NCBI GenBank assembly: GCA_937958015.1
Contig: CALGOA010000144.1
Span: 1-40,231 of the forward strand
Reading direction: 5' to 3'
Length of the DNA: 40,231 bases
DNA from: an uncultured Acidimicrobiales bacterium
GTDB lineage: Bacteria; Actinomycetota; Acidimicrobiia; Acidimicrobiales; SZUA-35
Part shown: in pieces, positions 1-8,627 of the stretch
Position numbering within the stretch: the stretch's first letter is position 1
Layout: every line of letters begins with the position of its first letter
Translations under genes and position numbers: made by a program
Notes under the pieces: model-generated
Told to the model about the DNA's origin: nothing
What the model saw: only the letters and a program-made list of their open reading frames with translations
Databases searched by the model: none

Positions 1-63
1 GGTTTGACCCCGACGGGAACTGGTTTTCGGCGCCGATGCTCGCCGAGGTAGACCTTGGCCTCG

Positions 64-1221
64 TTAGGAGGCGGCCATTGTGAGGGTGCGCAGGGCGGCC
101 GTGTCAGTGACGGTCGAGTCCGAGCGAACGATGCACCGGTAGGTGACGATGTCGTTTCCGAACTTGTAGGCGTCGGAGCTTTCGAGTCGGGGGTTACCGA
201 CGTAGCGGATCACGCTTCCCGCTTCGAAATCGCCGAACACGACCGAGGAGTTACCAGCGGCCATGAGAGCGATATCGGGACCGGTCACAACGGGGCGGCC
301 AAGGAGAGTGTCGGGGACACCCGGGATTAGGCCGGGGTTCCACAGGTAGGCGCCGTCGTTGTCTTTGAGCTTGCGAATCTCGGCAAGGGTTGCGTCGTTC
401 ATCAGCCACGTACCGTTTGCGCGGTACTGGGCGATAACCGAGTGCTGGAGGTCGATGAGTTCGTTACCGGTAACCGCGTCGGTCGCCGAGGCCGTCTTGC
501 CCGATGGGGCGGCCGCCACGGCGGTGGCGTAATCGGCGCCGATGCTGCGGTAGCACGCTTCGAGCATTTGGCCCATGAGAACATCGCGAAGGACGGCGAC
601 GCCGTCGGTTCCGGCCTCGTTGGTCACGTCCATGAGAACTGAGTGCTTGAAACTCGCGAGGGTGACCGAGTCAAAAACCGGGTCACTTTCGGGGATGGGG
701 TCGCCCTCGGCGGTCTTGGTGGCCGTCGACTGACCCACGATCCGAGGGATTCGTAAATCGGCGCCGGTCTCGGTGACGAGAACCTTGGCACCGACAAGGG
801 CGGGGGTGGTCTTTGCCAACGCCGAGACAACGACCTCGGGCCAAATCAGCTCGGGCACCGTTTCGGCGCCCTCGGACACCGTGGCGGTGTTCACGGCGCG
901 AAGTTCAATGGAGTTTGTGTCTCCACCAACGAGGGCTCGCAGTTCAGAGTCGAGACCGACAGCGGCGCCAAACGCGGGGGTTGGCTGCACCGACGACAGG
1001 CCCGAGGCCCGATAGGCCGCGTCCGAGCGCGTCTCGTGGTCGGCGAGGTTAATCAGGTTGGTCTCACGCTCGGTGAGACCCCGAATCTCGTCGATGAGTC
1101 GGGCCTCGGTTTGACGGGCTTCGCCCGAGAGGGGGCCGCTACTGAGGTCATAAAGGTTACGGAGTTCGGTTTGTGCGGTAAGGCGCGCCGAATGGACGGC
1201 CTTGAGAGAAATGAGGCTCAT
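64..1221 (-). CDS. HK97-family phage major capsid protein
   Basis: 385 aa ORF. N-terminal helical/delta-like region (RLTAQTELRNLYD...ETNLINLADHETR), then capsid-like core (VPELIWPEVVVSALAKTTPALVGAKVLVTETGADLRIPRIVGQSTATKTAEGDPIPESDPVFDSVTLASFKHSVLMDVTNEA...). RBS-like AAAGGA upstream of the ATG. Confidence 0.85.
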   Translation of the reverse strand: MSLISLKAVHSARLTAQTELRNLYDLSSGPLSGEARQTEARLIDEIRGLTERETNLINLADHETRSDAAYRASGLSSVQPTPAFGAAVGLDSELRALVGGDTNSIELRAVNTATVSEGAETVPELIWPEVVVSALAKTTPALVGAKVLVTETGADLRIPRIVGQSTATKTAEGDPIPESDPVFDSVTLASFKHSVLMDVTNEAGTDGVAVLRDVLMGQMLEACYRSIGADYATAVAAAPSGKTASATDAVTGNELIDLQHSVIAQYRANGTWLMNDATLAEIRKLKDNDGAYLWNPGLIPGVPDTLLGRPVVTGPDIALMAAGNSSVVFGDFEAGSVIRYVGNPRLESSDAYKFGNDIVTYRCIVRSDSTVTDTAALRTLTMAAS

Positions 1222-1476
1222 TGTTGAGTCCTTTGGGGGGTCTAAAGAAGGTTGATGGACTCATCCCCGGCGGGTGACGCCCGACCGTTCGTGGTTGCCG
1301 CCAACGCCCCCGCCGGTGTCGCCGAACGAGGAGCAAGAGGAGGAGCGCCGACCACCCAAACCGGGGGTCAGTCGCTTGGGCTCTACCGGGCCGTCACAGT
1401 GGAGGGCACACAAAGCAGACCGCGAGAAAAGCACCCCGGTCGCAAAGAGCACCGGGATATTCGCAAACGCGACAAA

Positions 1477-1690
1477 GAGCCCACACGGGCTCCCAACGCT
1501 GGCGAAAGCAGGAACCTGGTGAGAACTGAACGCGTCAGCGATAGAGGGGGACCTAGAGGCAAATGCCCGACTAGGCCGAGAAACGCCCTCTACTTAGGTG
1601 TAGATCGGCAACCGCCCATACGAACAAACAAGTGCCCGAACCGGGCACCATCGCTCAACACGAGCGTGTCTCTGTAGGCCGTCGGGCCTA
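1477..1690. repeat. Hairpin-rich non-coding boundary region of the phage-like element (three perfect short stem-loops)
   Basis: GAGCCC-ACAC-GGGCTC (1477-1492), GTGCCCG-AAC-CGGGCAC (1632-1648), TAGGCC-GTCG-GGCCTA (1675-1690). No convincing protein-coding ORF here. Confidence 0.5.
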
Positions 1691-1821
1691 ACGAGGCGTC
1701 GCCTTAATACGCTTCTCACGCACTTTCTGGCAACCAAACGTTTGAACGAGGTACCGCTTCGACATCTGGACCAGTGTAGATGGGCGGGTCGTTTCCGCGC
1801 CCGCCCGTCAGGACGTGCTGC

Positions 1822-4557
1822 TCAGCCGGTGTTGCGCATGCCGGCGGCGACGCCGTTCACGGTAAGCAGCAGGGCCCGCCGGACACCGGGGTCCATTTCG
1901 TCGGCGTCGCCCGCCGCCAACGCATTGGTGGTGGCCTGTTCGCGTGAGCGAGCCAGCAGATCAACCTGCAGGACGTGGAGAGGGTCGAGGTAGAACGCCC
2001 TGGTCTGAAGGGTCCTGGCCAGCACCGGAAGGTCTCCCAGAATCTCGCGCCCGGTGAGCTCGCGGACCTGATCGACGGTGCGGGCGTGTTCGGCCTTCAC
2101 CACATCGAAGAGGTGGCGATGGTCGTCTGAGACCAGCGAGTCCACATACCTCTGGGCGATCCCCAGGTCGGTCTTGGCCAGCGTCATCTCTACGTTTCCG
2201 ATGAACGTTTGGAGGAACCTCCATTGCGTGAACATCTCGGCCAGCGTGTCACTGTGGCCGGCGGCCCGAACGGCCTCGAGTCCGGAACCGACACCGAACC
2301 AGCCAGGGATGATCTGGCGGCTCTGAGTCCATCCGAAGACCCACGGAATGGCGCGTAGGTCATCAATGCTGGTGCCCCCGCCGGACCGGCGAGCTGGGCG
2401 CGACCCGATGTTGAGAGCTCCGAGCTCCTCGACGGGCGTGGATGTCTGGAAGTAGATCGGCAGTGATGGGTCTTCCACGAAGGTGCGGTAGGCACCAAAC
2501 GCAGCATCGCTCATGGCCTCCATCACCTGCGACCACGATGCGAGGCTGTCCGGATTGTGGCGGGACTCGCGTTGGGCAACCGTCGCTTCGAGCACTGCCG
2601 CCAAGGCCAGGTCGATGTTGCGATGGGCGATTTCTGGCTGTCCGTACTTGTCGGCGATCACCTCGCCCTGTTCGGTGATCTTCAGTTCGCCATCCACAAC
2701 GCCCGAGGGTTGGCTGAGGATCGCCTCGTTGGTCGGTCCGCCACCACGCCCCACCGAGCCACCGCGTCCGTGGAAGACCCGCATCCGCACGTTGTGTTTC
2801 TGCGACACGTTACGAATGGCCCGCAGCGCCTTGTGGATCTCCCACTGGCTGGTGGTGATGCCACCGTCCTTGTTCGAATCGGAGTATCCGACCATGACCT
2901 CCTGCGTGCCGCCCCGCAATTCAACGATGCGTCGGTAGGACGGAATCGTGAGCAGCTGATCGAGGGTCGACTCGATGTTGCGGAGATCGCCGATGGTTTC
3001 AAAGAGTGGGACGAACCCGAGCCGAGCCACGCCCGCCGACAGGTCGACCAGTCCGACCTCCCGAGCCAGAAGCACCGGAGCGAGAATGTCGTCGACCCCT
3101 TCGGTCATCGAGACGATGTAGCTGCGGATCAGCTCATCGCCGTACTCGTCCATGAGGTCCCGGAGCGTGCGGAAGAGGGAAAGGGCATCCCGTTCCTCCA
3201 GCGGTGTTCCCGGAGGCGAGAGCGGTCGCCGAGAGTTGAGTTCGGCCGTCAGCAGCGCGATGCGGCCTGGACGCTCCGGTGGATAGGACGTGCCGGCCGA
3301 GACGAACAGGCGCGACAGACTCTCGTGATGGCGGACCGTGTGTTCGCGAACATCCAAGATCGCAAGGTGGAAACCAATCGTCGCCACCTGCCGGCGCACC
3401 CGGGCCAGCCGTCCGTCGGCGAGTAACGCACCATCGTTTTCTCGCAGGGACCGGTCGAGGAGCTGAAGATCGGCCTCCAACTCGGCGGGTCGGTGATATC
3501 GACGGTCACCCATCGGGAGCCGCGCGGCCTCGTTCAGCCGCTGGATCATCACTGCGAGGCGAAGCCGGTACCACTCGCCCTCGTTGATCCGGTCCACTCG
3601 CTCGTGTACGTCGGCGAAACGTTTTCGATCGTCCTCGACCGCAGCGATCAATTCGTCACTGGCTGGCCGGATCAGTTCGGTGGGGGAGAGTTCTGCCCGG
3701 AGGCCCTCGAGCTCATCGGTCAGAATGCGCAACGCCCGTGACCGCTGCAGCAGCACGACCTCGCGAGTTGTATCGGGGGTGACGTTCGGATTGCCGTCTC
3801 GGTCGCCACCGACCCAGCTGCCGAATACCACCGGGGCCACGGTGGGGTCGAGCGTGGCCCCCACCTCGTCCAGTGCAACGTCGAGGTCCTCCCAGATGTG
3901 GGGGAGGCTGCTCCGCACCACCTGTTCCACGTAGTAGAGCAGCGTGCGAGCTTCGTCGAGGGGCTGAGGCTTTTCCCGCCGAATTTCATCGGTTTGCCAC
4001 ATGCCGTCGATCAGTTCGTTGACCCGACGATCGATGCGGCGCTGTTCCCAACTGGTACATCGCTCGTGGCCCCGCTCCTCTACCAGGCGAGCAATCTCGC
4101 GCAACTTGTCCAGCATTGATCGACGCGAGGCTTCGGTTGGGTGGGCAGTGAAAACCGGCTGGAGTGCTGATCGGTGCAGGCCTTCGAGGATGTTGTCTCC
4201 GCTGAAACCCAGCTCGGCCAGGCGTGGAACCGTGTCGGACAGGCGACCGGCATTGGCCTTCTTGAGGTTGAGGTCTTCGATGCGATGGACCTGCTCGACC
4301 ACGTTGGCGAGATGGAAGTAGGTGGTGAACGCCCGGACCAACTTCATCGAATCCTGGAGGTCGGCGCCGGCCAGCTCCTTGGAGAGTTGTTCCCCGGCCC
4401 CTTCGTCGCCGTCGCGCCGGAGCGAGCGGGACAACGTGCGGACCCGTTCGACCAATTCGAAGAACGATCCACCTTCCTGTCGGGTGATCGACTGGCCCAA
4501 TTGGCGGCCCAATCGTCGGATGTCGTCGCGAAGCGCTTGGTCGGGGGCGTGACTCAC
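1822..4557 (-). CDS. ppc: Phosphoenolpyruvate carboxylase
   Basis: Hallmark segments: FTAHPTEASRRSMLDKLREIARL, GSWVGGDRDGNPNVTPDTTREVVLL, MVGYSDSNKDGGITTSQWEIHKA, VFHGRGGSVGRGGGPTNEAILSQP, C-terminal MRNTG. Start set to GTG 4557 (VSHAPDQALRDD) because the longer ORF overlaps the divergent methyltransferase. Confidence 0.97.
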   Translation of the reverse strand: MSHAPDQALRDDIRRLGRQLGQSITRQEGGSFFELVERVRTLSRSLRRDGDEGAGEQLSKELAGADLQDSMKLVRAFTTYFHLANVVEQVHRIEDLNLKKANAGRLSDTVPRLAELGFSGDNILEGLHRSALQPVFTAHPTEASRRSMLDKLREIARLVEERGHERCTSWEQRRIDRRVNELIDGMWQTDEIRREKPQPLDEARTLLYYVEQVVRSSLPHIWEDLDVALDEVGATLDPTVAPVVFGSWVGGDRDGNPNVTPDTTREVVLLQRSRALRILTDELEGLRAELSPTELIRPASDELIAAVEDDRKRFADVHERVDRINEGEWYRLRLAVMIQRLNEAARLPMGDRRYHRPAELEADLQLLDRSLRENDGALLADGRLARVRRQVATIGFHLAILDVREHTVRHHESLSRLFVSAGTSYPPERPGRIALLTAELNSRRPLSPPGTPLEERDALSLFRTLRDLMDEYGDELIRSYIVSMTEGVDDILAPVLLAREVGLVDLSAGVARLGFVPLFETIGDLRNIESTLDQLLTIPSYRRIVELRGGTQEVMVGYSDSNKDGGITTSQWEIHKALRAIRNVSQKHNVRMRVFHGRGGSVGRGGGPTNEAILSQPSGVVDGELKITEQGEVIADKYGQPEIAHRNIDLALAAVLEATVAQRESRHNPDSLASWSQVMEAMSDAAFGAYRTFVEDPSLPIYFQTSTPVEELGALNIGSRPARRSGGGTSIDDLRAIPWVFGWTQSRQIIPGWFGVGSGLEAVRAAGHSDTLAEMFTQWRFLQTFIGNVEMTLAKTDLGIAQRYVDSLVSDDHRHLFDVVKAEHARTVDQVRELTGREILGDLPVLARTLQTRAFYLDPLHVLQVDLLARSREQATTNALAAGDADEMDPGVRRALLLTVNGVAAGMRNTG

Positions 4558-4579
4558 CACTCGGTTATATCGTCGGTCT

Positions 4580-5380
4580 ATGAACGACACGTACACCCAT
4601 GGACACCACGCCAGCGTGCTCCGGTCCCACACGTGGCGAACGGCCAAAAACTCCGCCGGGTACCTACTGAGCCACCTGACCAGTTCAATGACGATCCTCG
4701 ACGTGGGTTGTGGGCCCGCCACCATCACCTGCGATCTTGCGACCCGGGTGGCGTCGGTCATCGGGATCGAACAGGCCGCCGGAATTCTCGACCGGGCCGA
4801 AGCCACCAAGATCGAATGGGGTGCAGACAACGTCGAGTTCCAAAACGGCGATGTGTATTCGCTGGATTTTCCTGACGGCACGTTTGATGTGGCCCATGCC
4901 CATCAGGTGCTGCAGCATCTCACCGACCCCGTCGCAGCACTACGGGAGATGATGAGGGTGACGAAGAAGGGCGGGCTCGTCGCAGTGCGCGACGCCGACT
5001 ACCACGCGATGAGTTGGTACCCCGAGACCCCGGCCCTACATCGCTGGATGGAGGTGTACCAGGCCGTCGCTCGTCGTAACGATGCCGAACCGGACGCAGC
5101 CCGCCATCTGCTTCGGTGGGCCCGCGAGGCGGGGGTCGAACGTGATCGAATCGAGGCATCGGTCGATTCCTGGTTGTTCTCCACCCCTGAAGAGCGGGCG
5201 TGGTGGGGAGATCTGTGGGCTGACCGTTCGGTCGATTCAGCCTTTGGCGAACAGGCTCGTGACTACGGGATCGCCACCGAGGAGGATCAGGCCGTGATCG
5301 CAGCCGGGTGGTCCTCTTGGGCGAGCGATCCTGATGCGTGGTTTGTCGTCCCCAACGGTGAACTCCTCATTCGTGTGTGA
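4580..5380 (+). CDS. Class I SAM-dependent methyltransferase
   Basis: TILDVGCGPATITCDLA (motif I) and VAHAHQVLQHLTDPVAALREMMRVTKKGG. Confidence 0.92.
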   Translation: MNDTYTHGHHASVLRSHTWRTAKNSAGYLLSHLTSSMTILDVGCGPATITCDLATRVASVIGIEQAAGILDRAEATKIEWGADNVEFQNGDVYSLDFPDGTFDVAHAHQVLQHLTDPVAALREMMRVTKKGGLVAVRDADYHAMSWYPETPALHRWMEVYQAVARRNDAEPDAARHLLRWAREAGVERDRIEASVDSWLFSTPEERAWWGDLWADRSVDSAFGEQARDYGIATEEDQAVIAAGWSSWASDPDAWFVVPNGELLIRV

Positions 5381-5462
5381 TCGTGACCGCCTGACCTCGA
5401 CCGCTACCCCGTTGCGTACGCACCTTTTGGTGGGTTGTGACCGACTTCACTAGCTTGGTTAG

Positions 5463-6236
5463 ATGGTATTGCAGGGAGCAGACGGGTCCGCCGGGGGCCT
5501 GTCGGAGCGTCGATGGCTCCTCATTCCCAGCATGTTCCTCGGTCCCGAATCCTGGACCGGTGTCTCCACGGTGCTCGAGGATCTGCAGCAGCGTCCCTTC
5601 ATCGCCGATCCCAAACCGGTGTCCTGCAAGGTCGAGGACTTTCTGACCCCGTGGTTGGAGGACGTCCTCGGCGCCCTGCCCGACCCTCCCAATCCTCAGG
5701 ATGGTCTCGACACCCCCGCTCCGCCTCTGGTGATCGCGGGCCACTCGGCCGCCTGCCCTCGGCTGCTGTTGGTGGCCGAAGGTGCGATGCTGCGGGGCCA
5801 CAACGTCTCCACCGTCATTCTGGTCAACGGGCGGGTTCCGATCGACGGTTCGTCAGCCACCGATCTCGATCCGCCGCTCGGTCGACTGCTCGACAACCTC
5901 ACGCGGCCCGATGATCATGTTCCGCCTTGGCACCGATGGTGGGGTTCGCTCATGGAGGACATGCTCCCCGACGAGGCCGATCGTCAACGAGTCTTCTCCG
6001 AAGCGCGCCCGGTTCCCCGAGCCATGTTCGACCAGAAGATTCCTGCACCTCGACTGCCCGACGATGTCGGCTTGGCCTTCCTGGCGATGGGTGACATGTA
6101 TGCACCCAGCATGGACGAGGCGCGGGAGCAGGGGTGGGCCGTGGCCAGACTCGAAGGCGAACACCTTCACCAGGTCGTCAACCCGGTTGCGGTTGCGTGC
6201 ACCATGATGGCGCTCGCTTCGCAGGCGACCGGTTGA
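5463..6236 (+). CDS. Alpha/beta-hydrolase-like protein
   Basis: 257 aa; LLIPSMFLGPESW oxyanion-like start, nucleophile-elbow-like GHSAA, C-terminal EGEHLHQVVNP histidine region. Confidence 0.6.
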   Translation: MVLQGADGSAGGLSERRWLLIPSMFLGPESWTGVSTVLEDLQQRPFIADPKPVSCKVEDFLTPWLEDVLGALPDPPNPQDGLDTPAPPLVIAGHSAACPRLLLVAEGAMLRGHNVSTVILVNGRVPIDGSSATDLDPPLGRLLDNLTRPDDHVPPWHRWWGSLMEDMLPDEADRQRVFSEARPVPRAMFDQKIPAPRLPDDVGLAFLAMGDMYAPSMDEAREQGWAVARLEGEHLHQVVNPVAVACTMMALASQATG

Positions 6237-6241
6237 GTTTT

Positions 6242-7138
6242 CTAGCGGTCAGCGACGAGGGCTTCGGCGTCGTCGAGCAGACTTGGTGAAACGGCGTCCA
6301 GCCAGTGGATGCGGGGATCTCGTCGGAACCATCGTTGTTGACGGCGGGCGAATCGGCGCGTTCTGGTCTTCGCCGTTTCCACGGCTTCCTCGAGTGAAAC
6401 GTCGCCTTCGAGATGTTGTAAGAGTTCCCGGTACCCGAGCGCCTGCCCGGCGGTTCGGGAGAGCGGTGCCGGAAGGCTCTCGACCTCGGCCAGAAATCCC
6501 TCGCTCATTTGATCGTCGTACCGCTGGTTGATTCGGCTGTCCATCACGTCCCGATCGATCTTGAGACCGATCTGGAGGAAACGCGTTGGCGGATAGGCGT
6601 CGACGCCGGGTCCGAATGATGAGAAGGGTTGGCCGGATCCGATCGTCACCTCTAGCGCCCTCACTATCCTTCGGCGGTTCGACGGTTCCATCTTCCCTGC
6701 TGCCGTGGGATCGAGGATGCGCAGCCGTTCGTGGAGGGCATGCGTATTGGGCTCGGCCTCGAGCGTCGCAACAACCTCGGGGAATCTACCTGGCGTGTCG
6801 AAGTCGTCAACGATCGAGCGAACGTAGAGCCCGGTGCCGCCTGCCACGATGGCCCGATCGCCAGCCGCCTCGACCTCTCTCAGGACCGAGCGGGCGAGAT
6901 CCTGAAACTGCGCCATGCCGAAGTCGTCGGTGGGGTCGGCAACGTCGATGAGGTGATGAGGTACCCCCGCTCGTTCGGACTTCGTCGGCTTGGCCGTTCC
7001 AATGTCCATGTTGCGATAGACCGACATTGCATCTGCACTTATGATTTGGCACGACCCGAGGCGAGTTGCGAGCTGTACCGCCAGCGCCGACTTGCCGGAT
7101 GCGGTTGGACCGACCACGACGATCGGCTGAGGGCTCAT
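6242..7138 (-). CDS. miaA: tRNA dimethylallyltransferase
   Basis: VVGPTASGKSALAVQLA P-loop, ISADAMSVYRNMDIGTAKPT, GVPHHLIDV, VAGGTGLYVRSIVDDF, KTRTRRFARRQQRWFRRD. Start at MSPQP gives ATGA overlap with the upstream gene. Confidence 0.97.
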   Translation of the reverse strand: MSPQPIVVVGPTASGKSALAVQLATRLGSCQIISADAMSVYRNMDIGTAKPTKSERAGVPHHLIDVADPTDDFGMAQFQDLARSVLREVEAAGDRAIVAGGTGLYVRSIVDDFDTPGRFPEVVATLEAEPNTHALHERLRILDPTAAGKMEPSNRRRIVRALEVTIGSGQPFSSFGPGVDAYPPTRFLQIGLKIDRDVMDSRINQRYDDQMSEGFLAEVESLPAPLSRTAGQALGYRELLQHLEGDVSLEEAVETAKTRTRRFARRQQRWFRRDPRIHWLDAVSPSLLDDAEALVADR

Positions 7139-7722
7139 GTGATCCAACCGCACAGGAGGCCGGCGAGAACGAACTGGTCGAGAACCACAATGTTCGGGTC
7201 TCGTCCGTAGGCCTCGTAGAACCCGAACACCGCTTCGGGCCCGAGCGAGTGATGGATGCTGTGCTGTAACGCCGCCAGGTCCGCATGGCGATCACCGATG
7301 AGGCCGAAGGAACCACTCACCCCGGACACCTCGCCGTCGGTGAGAAGCAGCCGTTCAACCGTCGGGCCTCCGATCAGTGGGACCGGCTGGTGTTCGTAGC
7401 TGGCCGGTGCCGATGTGGACTTCCAAATCGACACCAGTCGGGACGCTTCGTAACGGTCGTATGGTTCAGGGAGCGTGGCGGTGTCGATCTGGCCCGCATC
7501 CAGGCGTTGTTCGATCTCCGCCCCAAAGTCGGTGAGGTTGGCGACCGAAGGTAGAGGAGTGGCATGAATGCGGGCGAGCCCGCGACCGAGAGCAGCGGGT
7601 AGTCCCGGCAGGTCGCCGTGCAGGTCTGGGCGATTGGCGGGCACACCCCGGTTCTCTGCCCCGGCGGTGCCGCCGAGCGTTTCCAGAATCGCAGTCGCAA
7701 CCGATCGATCGAACTCCACCAA
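7135..7722 (-). CDS. APH/choline-kinase-fold protein, C-lobe only, catalytic residues degenerate (probable pseudokinase)
   Basis: LGRGLARIHATPLP and PLIGGPTVERLLLTDGEVSGVSGSFGLIGDRHADLAALQHSIHHSLGPEAVFGFYEAYGRDP align to the APH C-lobe (vLvHGDltpgNlLvddGrvsGviDfg.agvGDrhaDLA), with HGDxxxxN and the metal-binding Asp replaced. Confidence 0.7.
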   Translation of the reverse strand: MVEFDRSVATAILETLGGTAGAENRGVPANRPDLHGDLPGLPAALGRGLARIHATPLPSVANLTDFGAEIEQRLDAGQIDTATLPEPYDRYEASRLVSIWKSTSAPASYEHQPVPLIGGPTVERLLLTDGEVSGVSGSFGLIGDRHADLAALQHSIHHSLGPEAVFGFYEAYGRDPNIVVLDQFVLAGLLCGWIT

Positions 7723-7825
7723 ACGAGCGTAGGGCCCAAACCTTCAACCTGAGCTGGGAAACGGCTCCGCTCGGGAGTCCCCAGCGTCGACAAGACAGTC
7801 GCCAGCAGCCGTACACTGAGCACGA

Positions 7826-8626
7826 ATGACCATGCTCACCAAACACCACGGTCTGGGTAACGACTTTCTCGTCGCCGTCGAGCCTCAGCGTTCGTTATCG
7901 CCGACCGATGCGTTGAAGTGGTGCGATCGTCGTCGAGGGCTTGGGGCCGATGGTCTGATTTCGGCCGAATCGCTGGCGTCGGATGGATCGTTGTGGTCGA
8001 TGACACTCTGGAATGCCGATGGCAGCCGGGCGGAGATCTCCGGCAACGGGATTCGCTGTATGGCACAGGCCATCGCACTCGCCGACGGTGGCGCTCAGGA
8101 GCGCAGCCTCAGTATCCGCACCGACGGTGGCATGCGGCAGCTGGAGATTTGGCCGGACCGTCGCAGTGGTGTTCATCACGCCAAGGTGTCGATGGGCGCG
8201 GCTACAGAGGGTCCCGAACCGTACGACAAGTGGGAGGTCTTCGGTCTCGACCCACTGCGCCAACAAACCGTCGATATCGGCAACCCACACCTCGTGGTCG
8301 AGATCGACGAACCGGAACGAATCGACTTGGCAGCGATCGGGCCCGAGATCGAAACCAGCTACGACGCAGGAATCAACCTGCACCTCATTCGGGTAGACGA
8401 CCCCCAGAACATCACGTTGCACGTTTGGGAACGTGGGGCGGGCATCACCCAGGCCTGCGGGTCGGGTGCCTCTGCGGCTGCGTGGGCCACAAATCGCTGG
8501 GGCCTCACCGACGCGTCCGTTACTGTCAGGCAGCCCGGTGGCGATGCGCAAGTAGACGTCACCGCCGATGAGGTCTTCCTCACCGGCCCAACCACCTACG
8601 TCGCATCCATCGACGTGCCCGACTGA
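7826..8626 (+). CDS. dapF: Diaminopimelate epimerase
   Basis: KHHGLGNDFLV, RRGLGADGLI, EISGNGIRCMAQ and WERGAGITQACGSGASAAA (both catalytic Cys present). Confidence 0.97.
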   Translation: MTMLTKHHGLGNDFLVAVEPQRSLSPTDALKWCDRRRGLGADGLISAESLASDGSLWSMTLWNADGSRAEISGNGIRCMAQAIALADGGAQERSLSIRTDGGMRQLEIWPDRRSGVHHAKVSMGAATEGPEPYDKWEVFGLDPLRQQTVDIGNPHLVVEIDEPERIDLAAIGPEIETSYDAGINLHLIRVDDPQNITLHVWERGAGITQACGSGASAAAWATNRWGLTDASVTVRQPGGDAQVDVTADEVFLTGPTTYVASIDVPD

Positions 8627-8627
8627 C

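Noticed and set aside
1680-1800. Possible tRNA or att site at the phage boundary
   Set aside because: No tRNA T-loop/acceptor pattern found and no duplicated core visible within this window.
2557-3426. 289-aa plus-strand ORF inside ppc
   Set aside because: Mirror ORF of a well-conserved PEP carboxylase; no family signature.
4558-4881. N-terminal extension of the ppc ORF (MPSGKSSEYTSPFW...)
   Set aside because: Overlaps the start of the divergent methyltransferase; PEPC homology begins at VSHAPDQALRDD, so GTG 4557 is preferred.
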